Shown here: positions 45,415 through 55,162 of the stretch, in pieces
Layout: each line of letters starts with the position of its first letter
Position numbering within the stretch: position 1 is the first letter of the stretch
Source of the DNA: Trujillonella endophytica
GTDB taxonomy: Bacteria > Actinomycetota > Actinomycetes > Mycobacteriales > Geodermatophilaceae
DNA: 64,000 nt
Assembly (NCBI RefSeq): GCF_019799905.1
Contig: NZ_JABGCI010000001.1
Coordinates: 186,001-250,000, forward strand
Direction: 5' to 3'
The notes under the pieces: model-generated
The model's database searches: none
Told to the model about the DNA's origin: nothing
What the model saw: only the letters and a program-made list of their open reading frames with translations
Translations under genes and position numbers: made by a program

Positions 45415-47046
45415 GTGCGATCGGAAGTGTGTGTGGTGGCAGCGAACGGTGGTGCGCGGCGTGTCCTGGCGAACATGTCGGTGTCCCGGAAGATCCTCGC
45501 GTCGGTGTCGGTCGCGGTCGTCGCCGGCGTGTCCGTCGGCGTGGTCGGCGTCGTCTCCCTGAACTCGGCGGCCGACGCGGCCGCCGACAGCTACGAGAAG
45601 AGCACCCGTGCCCTCGTCGAGGTCGACGAGATGCGGTCCCAGTTCCTCGAGCTCCAGCTGGACCAGGCGATGGCCTACATCCAGGGCATGAGCGGCGGCG
45701 CGGGTGCGGCGGAGTACGCCCGGTCCTCCGCGGCGGCCGGCGTCGCCGTCGGTGAGGCAGCGCAGCGGTACCTGGCCACGTCCCCCACGGCCTCGCAGCT
45801 CGAGACCGCCACCGCCCTGAACGACACCTACGGGAGCTGGAGCGACCTCAACGCGCAGGTCCTCGCGGCCACCGCGGCAGGTGACACCGCCACCTCGGGC
45901 GCGCTGTACGCGCAGTCCCAGCAGCTGCTCCCCCAGATCGGCAGCGACATCGAGGCGCTGCTGACGTCCGAGACGGACGAGGCCGCCGCCGCTGCTGCCT
46001 CGGTCTCCGACACGGCGTCGGCCGCCCGCACGGCCCTGGTCGCCGTGATCGTCCTCGGGGCGCTGCTGGCGTTGGGTCTGGGGTGGCTGGTGTCGCGGTC
46101 GATCCGTCGGACGCTGCTGGCGGTGCAGTTCGTGGCCGAGGGGATCGCCGCCGGTGACCTGACCCGCAGCACCGGGATCGACCAGGGTGACGAGCTGGGC
46201 CGCACCGCGGCGGCGCTGGACTCCGCGCAGGCCGAGCTGCGGTCGGTGATGGCCTCGGTGGTCGCCTCCGCCGACGCCGTCGCGGCCTCCTCCGAGGAGC
46301 TCTCCGCCTCCTCCGCCCAGATCTCCGCCTCGGCCAACGAGACGTCGGCCCAGTCCGGTGTCGTGGCCAGCGCCGCGGAGGAGGTCAGCCGGAACGTGCA
46401 GACCGTCGCCGCCGGCGCCGAGCAGATGGGTGCCTCGATCCGGGAGATCGCGACCAACGCCGCGGAGGCCTCCGACGTGGCCGCCCGCGCCGTCACCGCC
46501 GCGGAGACGACGACGGCGACGGTGGCGAAGCTGGGCGAGTCCTCGGCGGAGATCGGCAACGTGGTCAAGGTGATCACCTCGATCGCGGAGCAGACGAACC
46601 TGCTGGCGCTGAACGCCACGATCGAGGCCGCGCGCGCCGGCGAGGCCGGCAAGGGCTTCGCGGTGGTGGCCAACGAGGTCAAGGAGCTGGCCCAGGAGAC
46701 CGCGAAGGCCACGGAGGACATCGCCCGCCGGGTGCAGGCCATCCAGGGCGACACCACCGCCGCGGTGGCCGCGATCGGGGAGATCTCGCAGATCGTCGCG
46801 CAGATCTCCGACCGGCAGACCACCATCGCCAGTGCGGTGGAGGAGCAGACGGCGACCACCAACGAGATGTCCCGCTCGGTGCAGGAGGCCGCGCAGGGCT
46901 CGGGTCAGATCGCCGACAACATCACCGGCGTCTCCACCGCCGCGGACTCCACCACCCAGGCCCTCACCCAGACCCGCACCGCCGTGGACGAGCTGTCCCG
47001 GATGGCCTCGGACCTCCGCTCCGCCATCGGGAGGTTCAGCTACTGA
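45415..47046 (+). CDS. Methyl-accepting chemotaxis protein 3
   Basis: Up to 543 residues. TM1 near 28-50 ([20 protein letters not shown]), outer helical sensor ([20 protein letters not shown]), TM2 near 205 ([20 protein letters not shown]), HAMP and the common signalling domain. A 294-bp segment (46537-46830) is identical to receptor 5. The start is uncertain: GTG 45415, 45427, 45433 or 45436 are all in frame; GGAA at 45423 best serves the last one, giving VAANGGARR. Ends GRFSY. Confidence 0.92.
   Translation: MRSEVCVVAANGGARRVLANMSVSRKILASVSVAVVAGVSVGVVGVVSLNSAADAAADSYEKSTRALVEVDEMRSQFLELQLDQAMAYIQGMSGGAGAAEYARSSAAAGVAVGEAAQRYLATSPTASQLETATALNDTYGSWSDLNAQVLAATAAGDTATSGALYAQSQQLLPQIGSDIEALLTSETDEAAAAAASVSDTASAARTALVAVIVLGALLALGLGWLVSRSIRRTLLAVQFVAEGIAAGDLTRSTGIDQGDELGRTAAALDSAQAELRSVMASVVASADAVAASSEELSASSAQISASANETSAQSGVVASAAEEVSRNVQTVAAGAEQMGASIREIATNAAEASDVAARAVTAAETTTATVAKLGESSAEIGNVVKVITSIAEQTNLLALNATIEAARAGEAGKGFAVVANEVKELAQETAKATEDIARRVQAIQGDTTAAVAAIGEISQIVAQISDRQTTIASAVEEQTATTNEMSRSVQEAAQGSGQIADNITGVSTAADSTTQALTQTRTAVDELSRMASDLRSAIGRFSY
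46537..46830 (+). repeat. 294-bp segment identical to 50414-50707
   Basis: Every base agrees between the receptor 3 and receptor 5 signalling domains across this span, including synonymous positions. Confidence 0.93.
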
Positions 47047-47108
47047 GGAGGGCCCGTCCAGGGGGCGGGGCCAGGTGGTGGGTCTCCCCCGCCGCCCACC
47101 AGGAATGA

Positions 47109-47145
47109 CGAGGAGCGCTCGGCCCACCGGGCCGGGCGCTCCTCG
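47109..47145. terminator. Terminator hairpin after chemoreceptor 3
   Basis: CGAGGAGCGCTCGGCCC / GGGCCGGGCGCTCCTCG, 17-bp stem with one G-T pair and a 3-base loop. The rest of the 329-bp gap to 47375 holds the shared upstream elements and no gene. Confidence 0.85.
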
Positions 47146-47165
47146 GCATTCCGGCGGGTGTCGCC

Positions 47166-47193
47166 GTGTCGACAGCGCAGAGAATGGTCGTCG
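47166..47193 (+). repeat. Upstream element shared by receptors 4 and 3
   Basis: Starts GTGTCGACAGCGCAGAGAAT; counterpart of 45217-45244 with two changes. A second TGTCGACA follows at 47209. Confidence 0.75.
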
Positions 47194-47375
47194 CACGATT
47201 CCCGGAAGTGTCGACATGACGCCGCGAAATCCATTGCGGGCTTCCGGCCGAATCATTTCCGACACGCCGCACAATTGCTTCTCCCCGGGGCTCCGATGGC
47301 CCACTCTCCTCGTGAACGCGGCCTCCGCCCGCGATCCCCTCCCCCCCCCGTTCCTGCCTTTCCCAGGAGACCGCG

Positions 47376-49022
47376 ATGACCAGCCCCAGGAACTCCGTGC
47401 AGCCTGTCGGCGGCCCCCCCGCCGCCGGCTCCTCCCACTGGTGGGGCGACCGCAGCGTGAAGACCAAGATCCTCGGCACAGTGGCGGTCTCCGCCGTCAT
47501 CACCGGCACCGTCGGGTTCATGGGCCTGCAGGCGCTGAGCGCGTCGGCGGACTCGGCGAACGCCCTCTACGAGGAGAACCTCCAGGGGGCGGTCGCCGCG
47601 GCCGACGTGGACGGCATCCTCAGCGACATCCGTGTCGCCACCCGCAACGCGCTGATCGCCAACACCCCGGCCGAGACGACCGAGAAGCTCCAGATCGCCG
47701 CGGACCTGCGGAACGACTTCGCCGAGGCCCTCACCGTGTACTCCGAGGGCGGCCTGGACGAGCGCCGCCAGGCGATCGTGGACGACGTCGAGGCCACCAT
47801 GGAGGAGTTCGGCGCCTTCAACGACGGCGTGCTCGCCCCGCTGGCGATGGCCAACGACGTGCCCAGCTGGAACGAGGCGAACGACGCCCAGGGCGCGCCC
47901 CTGGTGCAGGTCCTCACCGAGGACGTGCAGCAGCTCCGTGGCCTGGAGATGACCGACGCGGCCGCGGCCCGTGACGACATCAGCTCGAGCTACGAGACCC
48001 AGCGGACCCTCGCCCTCGTGCTCATGGTCGCGGGCATCGCCGTCGCCGCCGGGATGGGCTGGTTCGTCGCCGCCGGCATCGCCCGCCAGGCGGCGCGCGT
48101 CGGGCTGGTCACCGCCGGGCTGTCGCGCGGCGACCTGACCGTCCGCAGCGGACTGGACACGAGCGACGAGCTCGGCGAGATGGGGAAGGCGCTGGACGCC
48201 GCCGTCGTCGAACTGCGCACCGTCATGTCCACCGTCGTGGGTGCCGCCGACGCGGTGGCCGCCTCGTCGGAGGAGCTGTCGGCGTCCTCGGCACAGATCT
48301 CGGCCTCGGCCGAGGAGACCTCCGCGCAGTCCGGCGTGGTCACCTCGGCGGCCGAGGAGGTCAGCCGCAACGTGCAGACCGTCGCCGCCGGCGCCGAGCA
48401 GATGGGCGCCTCGATCCGCGAGATCGCGACCAACGCCGCGGAGGCCTCCGACGTGGCCGCCCGCGCCGTCACCGCCGCGGAGACCACCACCGCCACCGTG
48501 GCCAAGCTGGGCGAGTCCTCGGCGGAGATCGGCAACGTCGTGAAGGTGATCACGAGCATCGCCGAGCAGACGAACCTGCTGGCGCTGAACGCGACCATCG
48601 AGGCGGCCCGGGCCGGCGAGGCGGGCAAGGGCTTCGCCGTGGTGGCCAACGAGGTCAAGGAGCTGGCCCAGGAGACGGCCAAGGCGACCGAGGACATCGC
48701 CCGCCGGGTGCAGGCCATCCAGGGCGACACGGGTGCGGCGGTGGCGGCGATCGGGGAGATCTCGCAGATCGTCGCGCAGATCGCCGACCGGCAGACGACG
48801 ATCGCCAGCGCGGTGGAGGAGCAGACCGCCACCACCAACGAGATGGCCCGCTCGGTGCAGGAGGCCGCGCAGGGCTCGGGTCAGATCGCCGACAACATCG
48901 TCGGGGTGTCCTCCGCGGCCGAGTCGACCACGCAGGCGCTCACCCAGACCCGCACCGCGGTCGACGAGCTCTCCCGCATGGCCGCCGACCTGCGCACCAC
49001 GGTGAGCCGCTTCAGCTACTGA
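47376..49022 (+). CDS. Methyl-accepting chemotaxis protein 4
   Basis: 548 residues. TM1 near 33-50 ([20 protein letters not shown]), outer four-helix-bundle-like sensor ([37 protein letters not shown]), TM2 near 212 ([20 protein letters not shown]), HAMP and the common signalling domain. The ATG start has an AGGAG ribosome site, the clearest of the five. Ends SRFSY. Predicted ligand class unknown. Confidence 0.93.
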   Translation: MTSPRNSVQPVGGPPAAGSSHWWGDRSVKTKILGTVAVSAVITGTVGFMGLQALSASADSANALYEENLQGAVAAADVDGILSDIRVATRNALIANTPAETTEKLQIAADLRNDFAEALTVYSEGGLDERRQAIVDDVEATMEEFGAFNDGVLAPLAMANDVPSWNEANDAQGAPLVQVLTEDVQQLRGLEMTDAAAARDDISSSYETQRTLALVLMVAGIAVAAGMGWFVAAGIARQAARVGLVTAGLSRGDLTVRSGLDTSDELGEMGKALDAAVVELRTVMSTVVGAADAVAASSEELSASSAQISASAEETSAQSGVVTSAAEEVSRNVQTVAAGAEQMGASIREIATNAAEASDVAARAVTAAETTTATVAKLGESSAEIGNVVKVITSIAEQTNLLALNATIEAARAGEAGKGFAVVANEVKELAQETAKATEDIARRVQAIQGDTGAAVAAIGEISQIVAQIADRQTTIASAVEEQTATTNEMARSVQEAAQGSGQIADNIVGVSSAAESTTQALTQTRTAVDELSRMAADLRTTVSRFSY

Positions 49023-49047
49023 ACCACCGCGCCGGGGGGCGCAGGGA

Positions 49048-49082
49048 GAGAGCGCGGGACCGGCTTCCGGTCCCGCGCTCTC
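49048..49082. terminator. Terminator hairpin after chemoreceptor 4
   Basis: GAGAGCGCGGGACCGG / CCGGTCCCGCGCTCTC, perfect 16-bp stem with loop CTT. Closely related to the hairpin after receptor 1, another mark of duplication. Confidence 0.88.
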
Positions 49083-49204
49083 GCCTTTCCCGGCCATTTC
49101 GCGGAAGGCGTGGAATGGCGTCTTGTCGACTCCGGGGAGGAGGTCGCCGACCATTTTCCGGAGGCAGTACGACACGCCGTCACTTCGGGCTCCTGAACGT
49201 CCGG

Positions 49205-49220
49205 GATGTCGCAGGATCGC
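49205..49220 (+). repeat. Upstream element shared by receptors 5 and 2
   Basis: GATGTCGCAGGATCGC; counterpart of 43417-43432 with one change. Confidence 0.6.
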
Positions 49221-49237
49221 GGCGCACCACAGAGCAC

Positions 49238-49261
49238 ACCGTGGGCCGCTTCACCTACTGA
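49238..49261 (+). pseudogene. Orphan 3' end of a chemoreceptor gene
   Basis: Reads TVGRFTY-stop. A 25-bp stretch (49237-49261) is identical to the end of receptor 5 (50899-50923) yet has no receptor coding sequence before it. Best explained as a scar of unequal recombination or deletion of a further receptor copy. Confidence 0.75.
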
Positions 49262-49300
49262 GCCGCGGCTCCCCCACTCCCCCGACCAGGAAGAGCAGTC

Positions 49301-50923
49301 ATGTCATCGCGCACCGCCGGCCGGACCATCGGGGTCCGCGGCTCCATCCTCGCCGTCGGCGCCGCAGGGATGGCCGCGGCCGTCGCGGTCGGTGGTTTCG
49401 CGCTCGCGGGCCTCGGCACGGCCGGAGGAGCCCGCGAGCACGTGGCCGACCTCAACGACGCGCTGGGCCACGCGCAGCGGATGGAGTACTTCAACGCCGA
49501 TGTCAGCGGCTGGCAGACGGCGTACGCCTGGGACGCCCGGCTGAGCGGCCCGGTCGTGGCGGTCCAGCCCACGAGCGCCAACCGGGCCGGCTTCCTGGAC
49601 GTCGCCGACGGCCTCCGCGACGAGCTCGAGGCGATGCCGATGGAGCACCTCGACGCGCAGGAGGCGGCGCTCTACGAGCAGGTCCGCACCGAGTGGCAGG
49701 AGTTCTTCACCATCGACGACCAGGTCGTCGCGCTGTACGGCCGGGGCACGCCCGCCGACACGGCCGCTGCCGACGCCCTGATCCTCGGGCAGGGCTACGA
49801 CATCTACTTCGGGATCATCGAGCTGACCGAGCAGCTCAAGGCATCCCTGGAGGACCGTGTCGCGGAGGCGACCGCCACGGCCGAGGCGCAGGAGTCCCGG
49901 ACCCGGGCGACGATGATCGCCGTCATCGCGGTCGGGGCGTTGGTCGTCGCCGGTCTGGCGCTGGCCGTCGCCCGCAGGATCATGCGTCCCCTCAATGCGG
50001 TCGTCTCGGTCGCCGGCGCGCTCGCCGCTGGGGACCTGACCCGGCAGACGGGGGTCCGTCGGGACGACGAGGTGGGTCGCGCGGCAGCGGCGATCGACGG
50101 TGCCGTGGTCGAGCTGCGCACCGTGATGTCCTCGGTGGTGGGTGCCGCGGATGCGGTGGCGGCGTCGTCGGAGGAGCTGTCGGCGTCCTCGGCGCAGATC
50201 TCGGCCTCGGCGGAGGAGACCTCGGCGCAGTCCGGTGTCGTGGCCGGCGCGGCCGAGGAGGTGTCGCGCAGCGTGGCGACGGTGGCCGCGGGGGCCGAGG
50301 AGATGGGTGCCTCGATCCGGGAGATCGCCAGCAACGCGGCGGAGGCCTCGGAGGTGGCCCACCGCGCGGTGAGCGCGGCGGAGACGACGACGGCGACGGT
50401 GGCGAAGCTGGGTGAGTCCTCGGCGGAGATCGGCAACGTGGTCAAGGTGATCACCTCGATCGCGGAGCAGACGAACCTGCTGGCGCTGAACGCCACGATC
50501 GAGGCCGCGCGCGCCGGCGAGGCCGGCAAGGGCTTCGCGGTGGTGGCCAACGAGGTCAAGGAGCTGGCCCAGGAGACCGCGAAGGCCACGGAGGACATCG
50601 CCCGCCGGGTGCAGGCCATCCAGGGCGACACCACCGCCGCGGTGGCCGCGATCGGGGAGATCTCGCAGATCGTCGCGCAGATCTCCGACCGGCAGACCAC
50701 CATCGCCTCGGCGGTGGAGGAGCAGACCGCGACCACCAACGAGATGGCCCGCTCGGTGCAGGAAGCCGCGCAGGGCTCGGGTCAGATCGCCGACAACATC
50801 ACCGGCGTCTCGTCGGCGGCCGACTCCACCACGCAGGCGCTGACCCAGACCCGCACCGCCGTGGACGAGCTGTCCCGGATGGCGGCGGACCTGCGCACCA
50901 CCGTGGGCCGCTTCACCTACTGA
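49301..50923 (+). CDS. Methyl-accepting chemotaxis protein 5
   Basis: 540 residues. TM1 near 10-33 ([20 protein letters not shown]), outer helical sensor ([34 protein letters not shown]), TM2 near 205 ([20 protein letters not shown]), HAMP and signalling domain. Receptor 1 is its nearest relative at [10 protein letters not shown] and [10 protein letters not shown], receptor 3 at the tip and after, so it is a mosaic. ATG 49301 follows a CAGGAAGAG-like site. Ends GRFTY. Confidence 0.93.
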   Translation: MSSRTAGRTIGVRGSILAVGAAGMAAAVAVGGFALAGLGTAGGAREHVADLNDALGHAQRMEYFNADVSGWQTAYAWDARLSGPVVAVQPTSANRAGFLDVADGLRDELEAMPMEHLDAQEAALYEQVRTEWQEFFTIDDQVVALYGRGTPADTAAADALILGQGYDIYFGIIELTEQLKASLEDRVAEATATAEAQESRTRATMIAVIAVGALVVAGLALAVARRIMRPLNAVVSVAGALAAGDLTRQTGVRRDDEVGRAAAAIDGAVVELRTVMSSVVGAADAVAASSEELSASSAQISASAEETSAQSGVVAGAAEEVSRSVATVAAGAEEMGASIREIASNAAEASEVAHRAVSAAETTTATVAKLGESSAEIGNVVKVITSIAEQTNLLALNATIEAARAGEAGKGFAVVANEVKELAQETAKATEDIARRVQAIQGDTTAAVAAIGEISQIVAQISDRQTTIASAVEEQTATTNEMARSVQEAAQGSGQIADNITGVSSAADSTTQALTQTRTAVDELSRMAADLRTTVGRFTY

Positions 50924-50939
50924 TGGAGGACCCCACCGC

Positions 50940-51007
50940 CCCCCACCACTCGCAAGCTCGCGGCGGGCCCCTGCGGCGGGGCCACCGGCGGTGCCGAGTG
51001 GTGGGGG
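50940..51007. terminator. Large hairpin between convergent receptor 5 and aminotransferase genes
   Basis: Arms CCCCCACCACTCG and CGAGTGGTGGGGG (13 bp) enclose 42 bases that contain an inner GGCCCC/GGGGCC pairing. Serves both strands. Confidence 0.75.
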
Positions 51008-51017
51008 ACGGTCCGGT

Positions 51018-52193
51018 TCAGATCGCGAGCCGGGCGCCGAGGGCGGCGAGCCGCTCGGCGGCCTCGGCGAGGACGGCGTCCTGCTTGCAGAACGCGAAGC
51101 GCACCAGCGACGGCGCGGCGGCCTGGTCGTCGTGGAAGACCCGCACCGGCACGCCGACCACGCCGGCCAGCTCCGGCAGGTCCCAGCACAGCGCCATCGC
51201 GTCGGTGTAGCCCAGCGGCGCGGCGTCGGCGGTGACGAAGTAGGTGCCGTCGGGGCGGTTGGTCGCGAAGCCGGCGGCCTCCAGCCCGCTCACGAGCAGG
51301 TCCCGCTTGCGCCCGAGGTCGGCCCGCAGGCCGTCGAAGTACTCGTCCGGCAGCGCGAGGGCCCGTGCCACGGCCGGCTGGAACGGCCCGCTGCCGACGA
51401 ACGTCAGGAACTGCTTCACCGCGCGGACGGCGGCCACGAGCTCCGTCGGCCCGTGCACCCAGCCGACCTTCCAGCCGGTCACCGAGAACGTCTTGCCGGC
51501 CGAGGAGATGGTCAGCGTCCGCTCGGCCATGCCGGGCAGCGTCGCCATCGACACGTGCGCGACGCCGTAGGTCATGTGCTCGTAGACCTCGTCGGCGACC
51601 ACCACGGCGTCGTGCTCGACCGCCAGCCGCGCGACGAGCTCCAGCTCGGCGCGGGTGAAGACCTTGCCGGTCGGGTTGTGCGGGGTGTTGAGCAGCACCA
51701 CGCGGGTGCGGTCGGAGAACGCCGCCCGCAGCGCCGTCTCGTCGAGGGCGAAGTCCGGCGAGCGCAGGACGACGGTGCGCCGGGTCGCCCCGGCCAGCGC
51801 CACGGTGGCCGCGTAGCTGTCGTAGTACGGCTCGAAGGTGACCACCTCGTCGCCCGGCGTGGTGAGCGCGAGGACGGCGGCGGCGATCGCCTCGGTGGCG
51901 CCGACGGTGACCAGGACGTCCGCGGGGTCGACCCGGAGTCCGCGGAACCGCGCCTGGTGCGCGGCCACGGCTTCCCGGAGCGCGGGCACCCCGGCGCCCG
52001 GCGGGTACTGGTTGCCCCCACCGCGGATGGCGGCGACGGCGTCCTCCAGGAGTGAGGCCGGACCGTCGGTGTCCGGGAAGCCCTGCCCGAGGTTGATCGC
52101 CCCCGTGCGCGCGGCCAGCGCCGACATCTCGGCGAACACGGTGGTGGCGAAGGGCTGCATGCGCTCGGTCAGCGCGGCGCGCGGCAGGCTCAC
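51018..52193 (-). CDS. Class I PLP-dependent aminotransferase (DapC/glutamine transaminase K-like)
   Basis: 391 residues. MQPFATTVFAEMSALA, NLGQGFPDTDGP and QYPPGAGVPALREAV at the N-terminus, LNTPHNPTGKVF (about 165), VADEVYEHMTYG (about 195) and the PLP lysine in SSAGKTFSVTGWKVGW (about 230). It closely resembles mycobacterial Rv0858c, annotated as succinyldiaminopimelate aminotransferase, and kynurenine/glutamine transaminase K-like enzymes. Because it is divergent from the methylthioadenosine salvage operon, an MtnE role (ketomethylthiobutyrate to methionine) is an attractive inference; the sequence alone cannot decide. GTG 52193. Confidence 0.85.
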   Translation of the reverse strand: MSLPRAALTERMQPFATTVFAEMSALAARTGAINLGQGFPDTDGPASLLEDAVAAIRGGGNQYPPGAGVPALREAVAAHQARFRGLRVDPADVLVTVGATEAIAAAVLALTTPGDEVVTFEPYYDSYAATVALAGATRRTVVLRSPDFALDETALRAAFSDRTRVVLLNTPHNPTGKVFTRAELELVARLAVEHDAVVVADEVYEHMTYGVAHVSMATLPGMAERTLTISSAGKTFSVTGWKVGWVHGPTELVAAVRAVKQFLTFVGSGPFQPAVARALALPDEYFDGLRADLGRKRDLLVSGLEAAGFATNRPDGTYFVTADAAPLGYTDAMALCWDLPELAGVVGVPVRVFHDDQAAAPSLVRFAFCKQDAVLAEAAERLAALGARLAI

Positions 52194-52306
52194 GGCGGCC
52201 AGTCTCCCACCGGGACCCGGGCACGGACGCCGTCCCGGTGGGTGGACCGCCGTCCCGGCCCGCGGGACGGCATGGGGCAGGGGTGGCTGCCGCGCACGGG
52301 TGGGGC

Positions 52307-52323
52307 GCGTGTAGATTCTCGGC
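52307..52323 (+). promoter_or_regulatory. Candidate -10 region for the SAM-IV leader
   Basis: TAGATT at 52312-52317, a plausible -10 box placed just before the riboswitch's first stem. No clear -35 box is visible. Confidence 0.4.
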
Positions 52324-52440
52324 CGGTCCTGAGTGCCAGCGCCAAGCCCCGGCTCGCTGGCCGGCAACCCTCTCCGTCGCGGGGTGCTCCGGGTGACGAC
52401 CAGACCTGGATGCCGTGTTCCCCGGGTAAGGACGCGCAGG
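52324..52440 (+). ncRNA. SAM-IV riboswitch
   Basis: The leader has the SAM-IV signature in order: GGTC...GAGTGCCAGCGCCAAGC, CCCGGCT-CGCTGGCCGGCA, ACCCTC, a GGGGTGCTCCGGGTGACGAC segment that closes the first stem, and a downstream GC-rich pseudoknot partner (CCCCGGGTAAGGACGCG). It matches the actinobacterial SAM-IV pattern closely. SAM binding should shut expression of the downstream operon, either by termination or by hiding the ribosome site at about 52520. It occupies most of the 339-bp gap 52194-52532. Confidence 0.92.
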
Positions 52441-52532
52441 AGGCTCGAGTGGTCCTCCTACCGCCGGACCGGCCGCGGCGTCGCCACGTCCCGCCGCCGC
52501 AGATGCGGCGCACACCGCAGGGAGCCCGTCCG

Positions 52533-53588
52533 ATGACCGACCTCATCCGTCGCCGCCGCGGCCGGCTGGCCGCCGCCACCCTCCTCGCGGTGGTGGGCGT
52601 CGCCGGCTGTTCCGACAGCGACTCGGGGGGTGGGGACGGCGGGAACGGCGGCGACTCCGCGGGCTCGATCATCGTGATCACCCCCAACCCGGTCGGCGGC
52701 AACAACTTCCTCGAGCTCGCCATCGAGGGCGCCGAGCGCGCCGCCGAGGAGGAGGGGCTCGAGCTCGACGTCTACGAGAGCAACGACCCGACGTCGATCC
52801 AGCAGAACGTCGAGGCCGCCGTCCGCGAGCAGCCCGACATCGTCATCGGCCTGACCTTCTCGCTGGAGGACGCCTTCGCGACGGTCCCGGAGGACAACCC
52901 GGACCAGCAGTTCCTGCTCGTCGACGGCTGCCCCGACCCGCAGCCGGAGAACGTCACCTGCGCCGCGTTCCGCGAGCACGAGGCCACCTACCTGGCCGGC
53001 GTCGAGGCCGGGCTGCTCACCCAGACCGGGCGGATCGGCGTCGTCGGCGCGCTGGACACCCCGTTCATCCGCCGCTGGGTCGACCCCTTCCTCGCCGGCG
53101 CCCAGAGCGTGAACCCGCAGGTCACCTCCACCCCCCTGTTCGTCGGTGGCGACAACCCGTTCGGTGACCCCGCCCGCGGCGGGGCGCAGGCCCAGGTGCT
53201 CGCCGACGGCGGGGCCGACCAGGTGCTGCTGGCGGCGTCCGGCAGCAACGTCGGCGCCTTCGAGGTGGCCTCGGCCGGCGGCTTCCAGGCCTACGGCGTC
53301 GACGTCAACGAGTGCCCGTCCGCTCCCGGCCAGGTCGTGGACAACGTGCTGAAGAACGTCGACGTGGCGCTGGCCGAGTCGGTCAGCGCGATCCTCGGCG
53401 GCGAGACCGGTGGCTCCCAGGTCTACGGCCTCGCCGAGGAGGGTGTCGGCCTCACCGGCCTGACCGAGGACGTGGCCGACTCCGGTTGCCTCATCGCCGA
53501 GCGCCAGGACGTCATCGACCAGCTGGAGCAGGTCCGTCAGCAGATCATCGACGGCACGATCACCGTGGACGACCCGGCCGCTGGATGA
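52533..53588 (+). CDS. BMP-family nucleoside-binding lipoprotein (predicted methylthioadenosine importer)
   Basis: 351 residues. Lipoprotein signal with basic RRRRGR start and lipobox VAGC (Cys about 26), Gly/Asp linker, then a Bmp/PnrA-type periplasmic binding fold: SIIVITPNPVGGNNFLELAI, QQFLLVDGC, AFREHEATYLAGVEAGLL, GRIGVVGALDTPFI, and the late VASAGGFQAYGVDVNE. BMP proteins bind purine nucleosides. First gene behind the SAM-IV riboswitch; the ATG at 52533 has GCAGGGAG upstream. It overlaps the ATPase gene by ATGA. The ligand is inferred from the salvage enzymes downstream. Confidence 0.88.
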   Translation: MTDLIRRRRGRLAAATLLAVVGVAGCSDSDSGGGDGGNGGDSAGSIIVITPNPVGGNNFLELAIEGAERAAEEEGLELDVYESNDPTSIQQNVEAAVREQPDIVIGLTFSLEDAFATVPEDNPDQQFLLVDGCPDPQPENVTCAAFREHEATYLAGVEAGLLTQTGRIGVVGALDTPFIRRWVDPFLAGAQSVNPQVTSTPLFVGGDNPFGDPARGGAQAQVLADGGADQVLLAASGSNVGAFEVASAGGFQAYGVDVNECPSAPGQVVDNVLKNVDVALAESVSAILGGETGGSQVYGLAEEGVGLTGLTEDVADSGCLIAERQDVIDQLEQVRQQIIDGTITVDDPAAG

Positions 53589-55162
53589 CCGGCAGCACCG
53601 CCTCGGGCACGGCTCACGGCTCGGCCGCGGGGGCTCCCCCCGCGGCCGAGCTGCGTGGCATCACCAAGCGCTTCGGCCCCGTCCTCGCCGTCGACGGCGT
53701 GGACCTCGTCCTCGAGCGCGGCACCGTGCACGCCGTCGTCGGGGAGAACGGGGCCGGCAAGTCCACCCTCATGTCGGTGCTCTACGGCCTGCACCGGCCC
53801 GATGCCGGCCAGGTGCTGCGCGACGGCCGCGAGGTGCGGCTGTCCTCCCCGCTCGACGCCATCGCCGCCGGGCTGGGCATGGTGCACCAGAACTTCCGGC
53901 TCTTCGGCTCGCTGACCGTGGCCGAGAACGTCGTCTACCGCGCCGAGCCGCGCCGCTTCGGCGTCCTGGATCGCCGCGCCGCCGAGCGCCGGGTGGAGGA
54001 GCTCTCGGCCCGCATCGGCCTCGACGTCGACCCCACCGCGCGCGTCGACACGCTCCCGCTCGGCGTCCGTCAGCGGGTGGAGATCCTCAAGGCGCTGCAC
54101 CGGCAGGCCGAGGTGCTGATCCTCGACGAGCCGACCGCCGTCCTCACCCCCGGCGAGGTCGACTCGCTGTTCGTCGTCGTCCGGCGGATGGCCGAGCAGG
54201 GGACGACGGTCGCCCTCGTCACCCACAAGGTCCGCGAGGTGCTCGAGGCGACCGACCGCGTGACCGTGCTCCGCGACGGCGTCGTCACCGCCCGCCTGAC
54301 CACCGCGGAGACCACCGCCGGCGAGGTCGTCGAGGCGATGATCGGCCGCGGGCTCGTGCCCGCCGTCAACCCGCGCGGCGCCGTGTCCGGCGAGCCGGTG
54401 CTGGAGGTCTCCGGCGTCCGGATGCCGGCCGCACCGGGCGCCAGCCGCGTGCAGGACGTCTCGCTGCGGGTCTCCCCCGGCGAGGTCGTCGGCATCGCCG
54501 GTGTCTCCGGCAACGGCCAGCGGGAGCTGGTGGAGACCGTCGTCGGACTGCGCACCCCCGAGGCGGGCACCGTCCGGCTGCACGGCCGCGACCTCGGCGG
54601 CCTCGGCGTCCGCGAGCGCCGCGGGCTCGGGATCGCCTACGTCCCCGAGGACCGCCCCGGCGTCGGCACGGCCGCCGCCCTGTCGGTCGCCGACAACCTG
54701 GCGCTGGGCCACCACCGCAGCCCGCCGATCGGCCGTCGCGGCCGGCTCTCCCCCCGCGCCGCGCGCACGCAGGCGGCCGAGCTGGTCCGCCGGCTGGGCG
54801 TCAAGACCGCCGGCGTCGCCGTGCCGCTGAGCTCGCTGTCCGGCGGCAACGCGCAGAAGGTGGTGCTGGCCCGCGAGCTGCACCACGAGGCGGCGCTGCT
54901 GGTCGTCGAGCAGCCCACGCAGGGCGTCGACGTCGGCGCCGGCGAGGAGATCCACCGCCTGCTGCTGGAGTACCGCGCCCGCGGCGGCGCGGTGCTGCTC
55001 GTCTCCTACGAGATCAGCGAGCTGCGGGCGCTCGCGGACCGGGTGCTGGTCATGCTGGACGGCGAGGTGGCGGCGGAGCTGGACGCCGCGGACGCCACCG
55101 ACGAGGTGCTCGGCGCCGCGATGGTGCACTCGGCGGGAGCGACCGGGGGAGGGGAGCGGTGA
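53585..55162 (+). CDS. Sugar/nucleoside-type ABC transporter ATPase, two fused nucleotide-binding domains
   Basis: 525 residues. First domain: Walker A VVGENGAGKSTLMSVLYG (about 60), LPLGVRQRVEILKAL signature and LILDEPTAVLTP (about 185). Second domain: GIAGVSGNGQRELVETV replaces a standard Walker A as usual for this family (about 310), then LSSLSGGNAQKVVLAREL (about 420) and VVEQPTQGVDVG. It matches YufO/NupA-type ATPases of BMP importers. Coupled at both ends (ATGA with the lipoprotein, GTGA with permease 1). Confidence 0.92.
   Translation: MTGSTASGTAHGSAAGAPPAAELRGITKRFGPVLAVDGVDLVLERGTVHAVVGENGAGKSTLMSVLYGLHRPDAGQVLRDGREVRLSSPLDAIAAGLGMVHQNFRLFGSLTVAENVVYRAEPRRFGVLDRRAAERRVEELSARIGLDVDPTARVDTLPLGVRQRVEILKALHRQAEVLILDEPTAVLTPGEVDSLFVVVRRMAEQGTTVALVTHKVREVLEATDRVTVLRDGVVTARLTTAETTAGEVVEAMIGRGLVPAVNPRGAVSGEPVLEVSGVRMPAAPGASRVQDVSLRVSPGEVVGIAGVSGNGQRELVETVVGLRTPEAGTVRLHGRDLGGLGVRERRGLGIAYVPEDRPGVGTAAALSVADNLALGHHRSPPIGRRGRLSPRAARTQAAELVRRLGVKTAGVAVPLSSLSGGNAQKVVLARELHHEAALLVVEQPTQGVDVGAGEEIHRLLLEYRARGGAVLLVSYEISELRALADRVLVMLDGEVAAELDAADATDEVLGAAMVHSAGATGGGER

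Noticed and set aside
43291..49175. Long minus-strand open frames opposite the chemoreceptors
   Set aside because: Same GC-skew artefact; the repetitive look comes from the repeated receptor domains on the plus strand.
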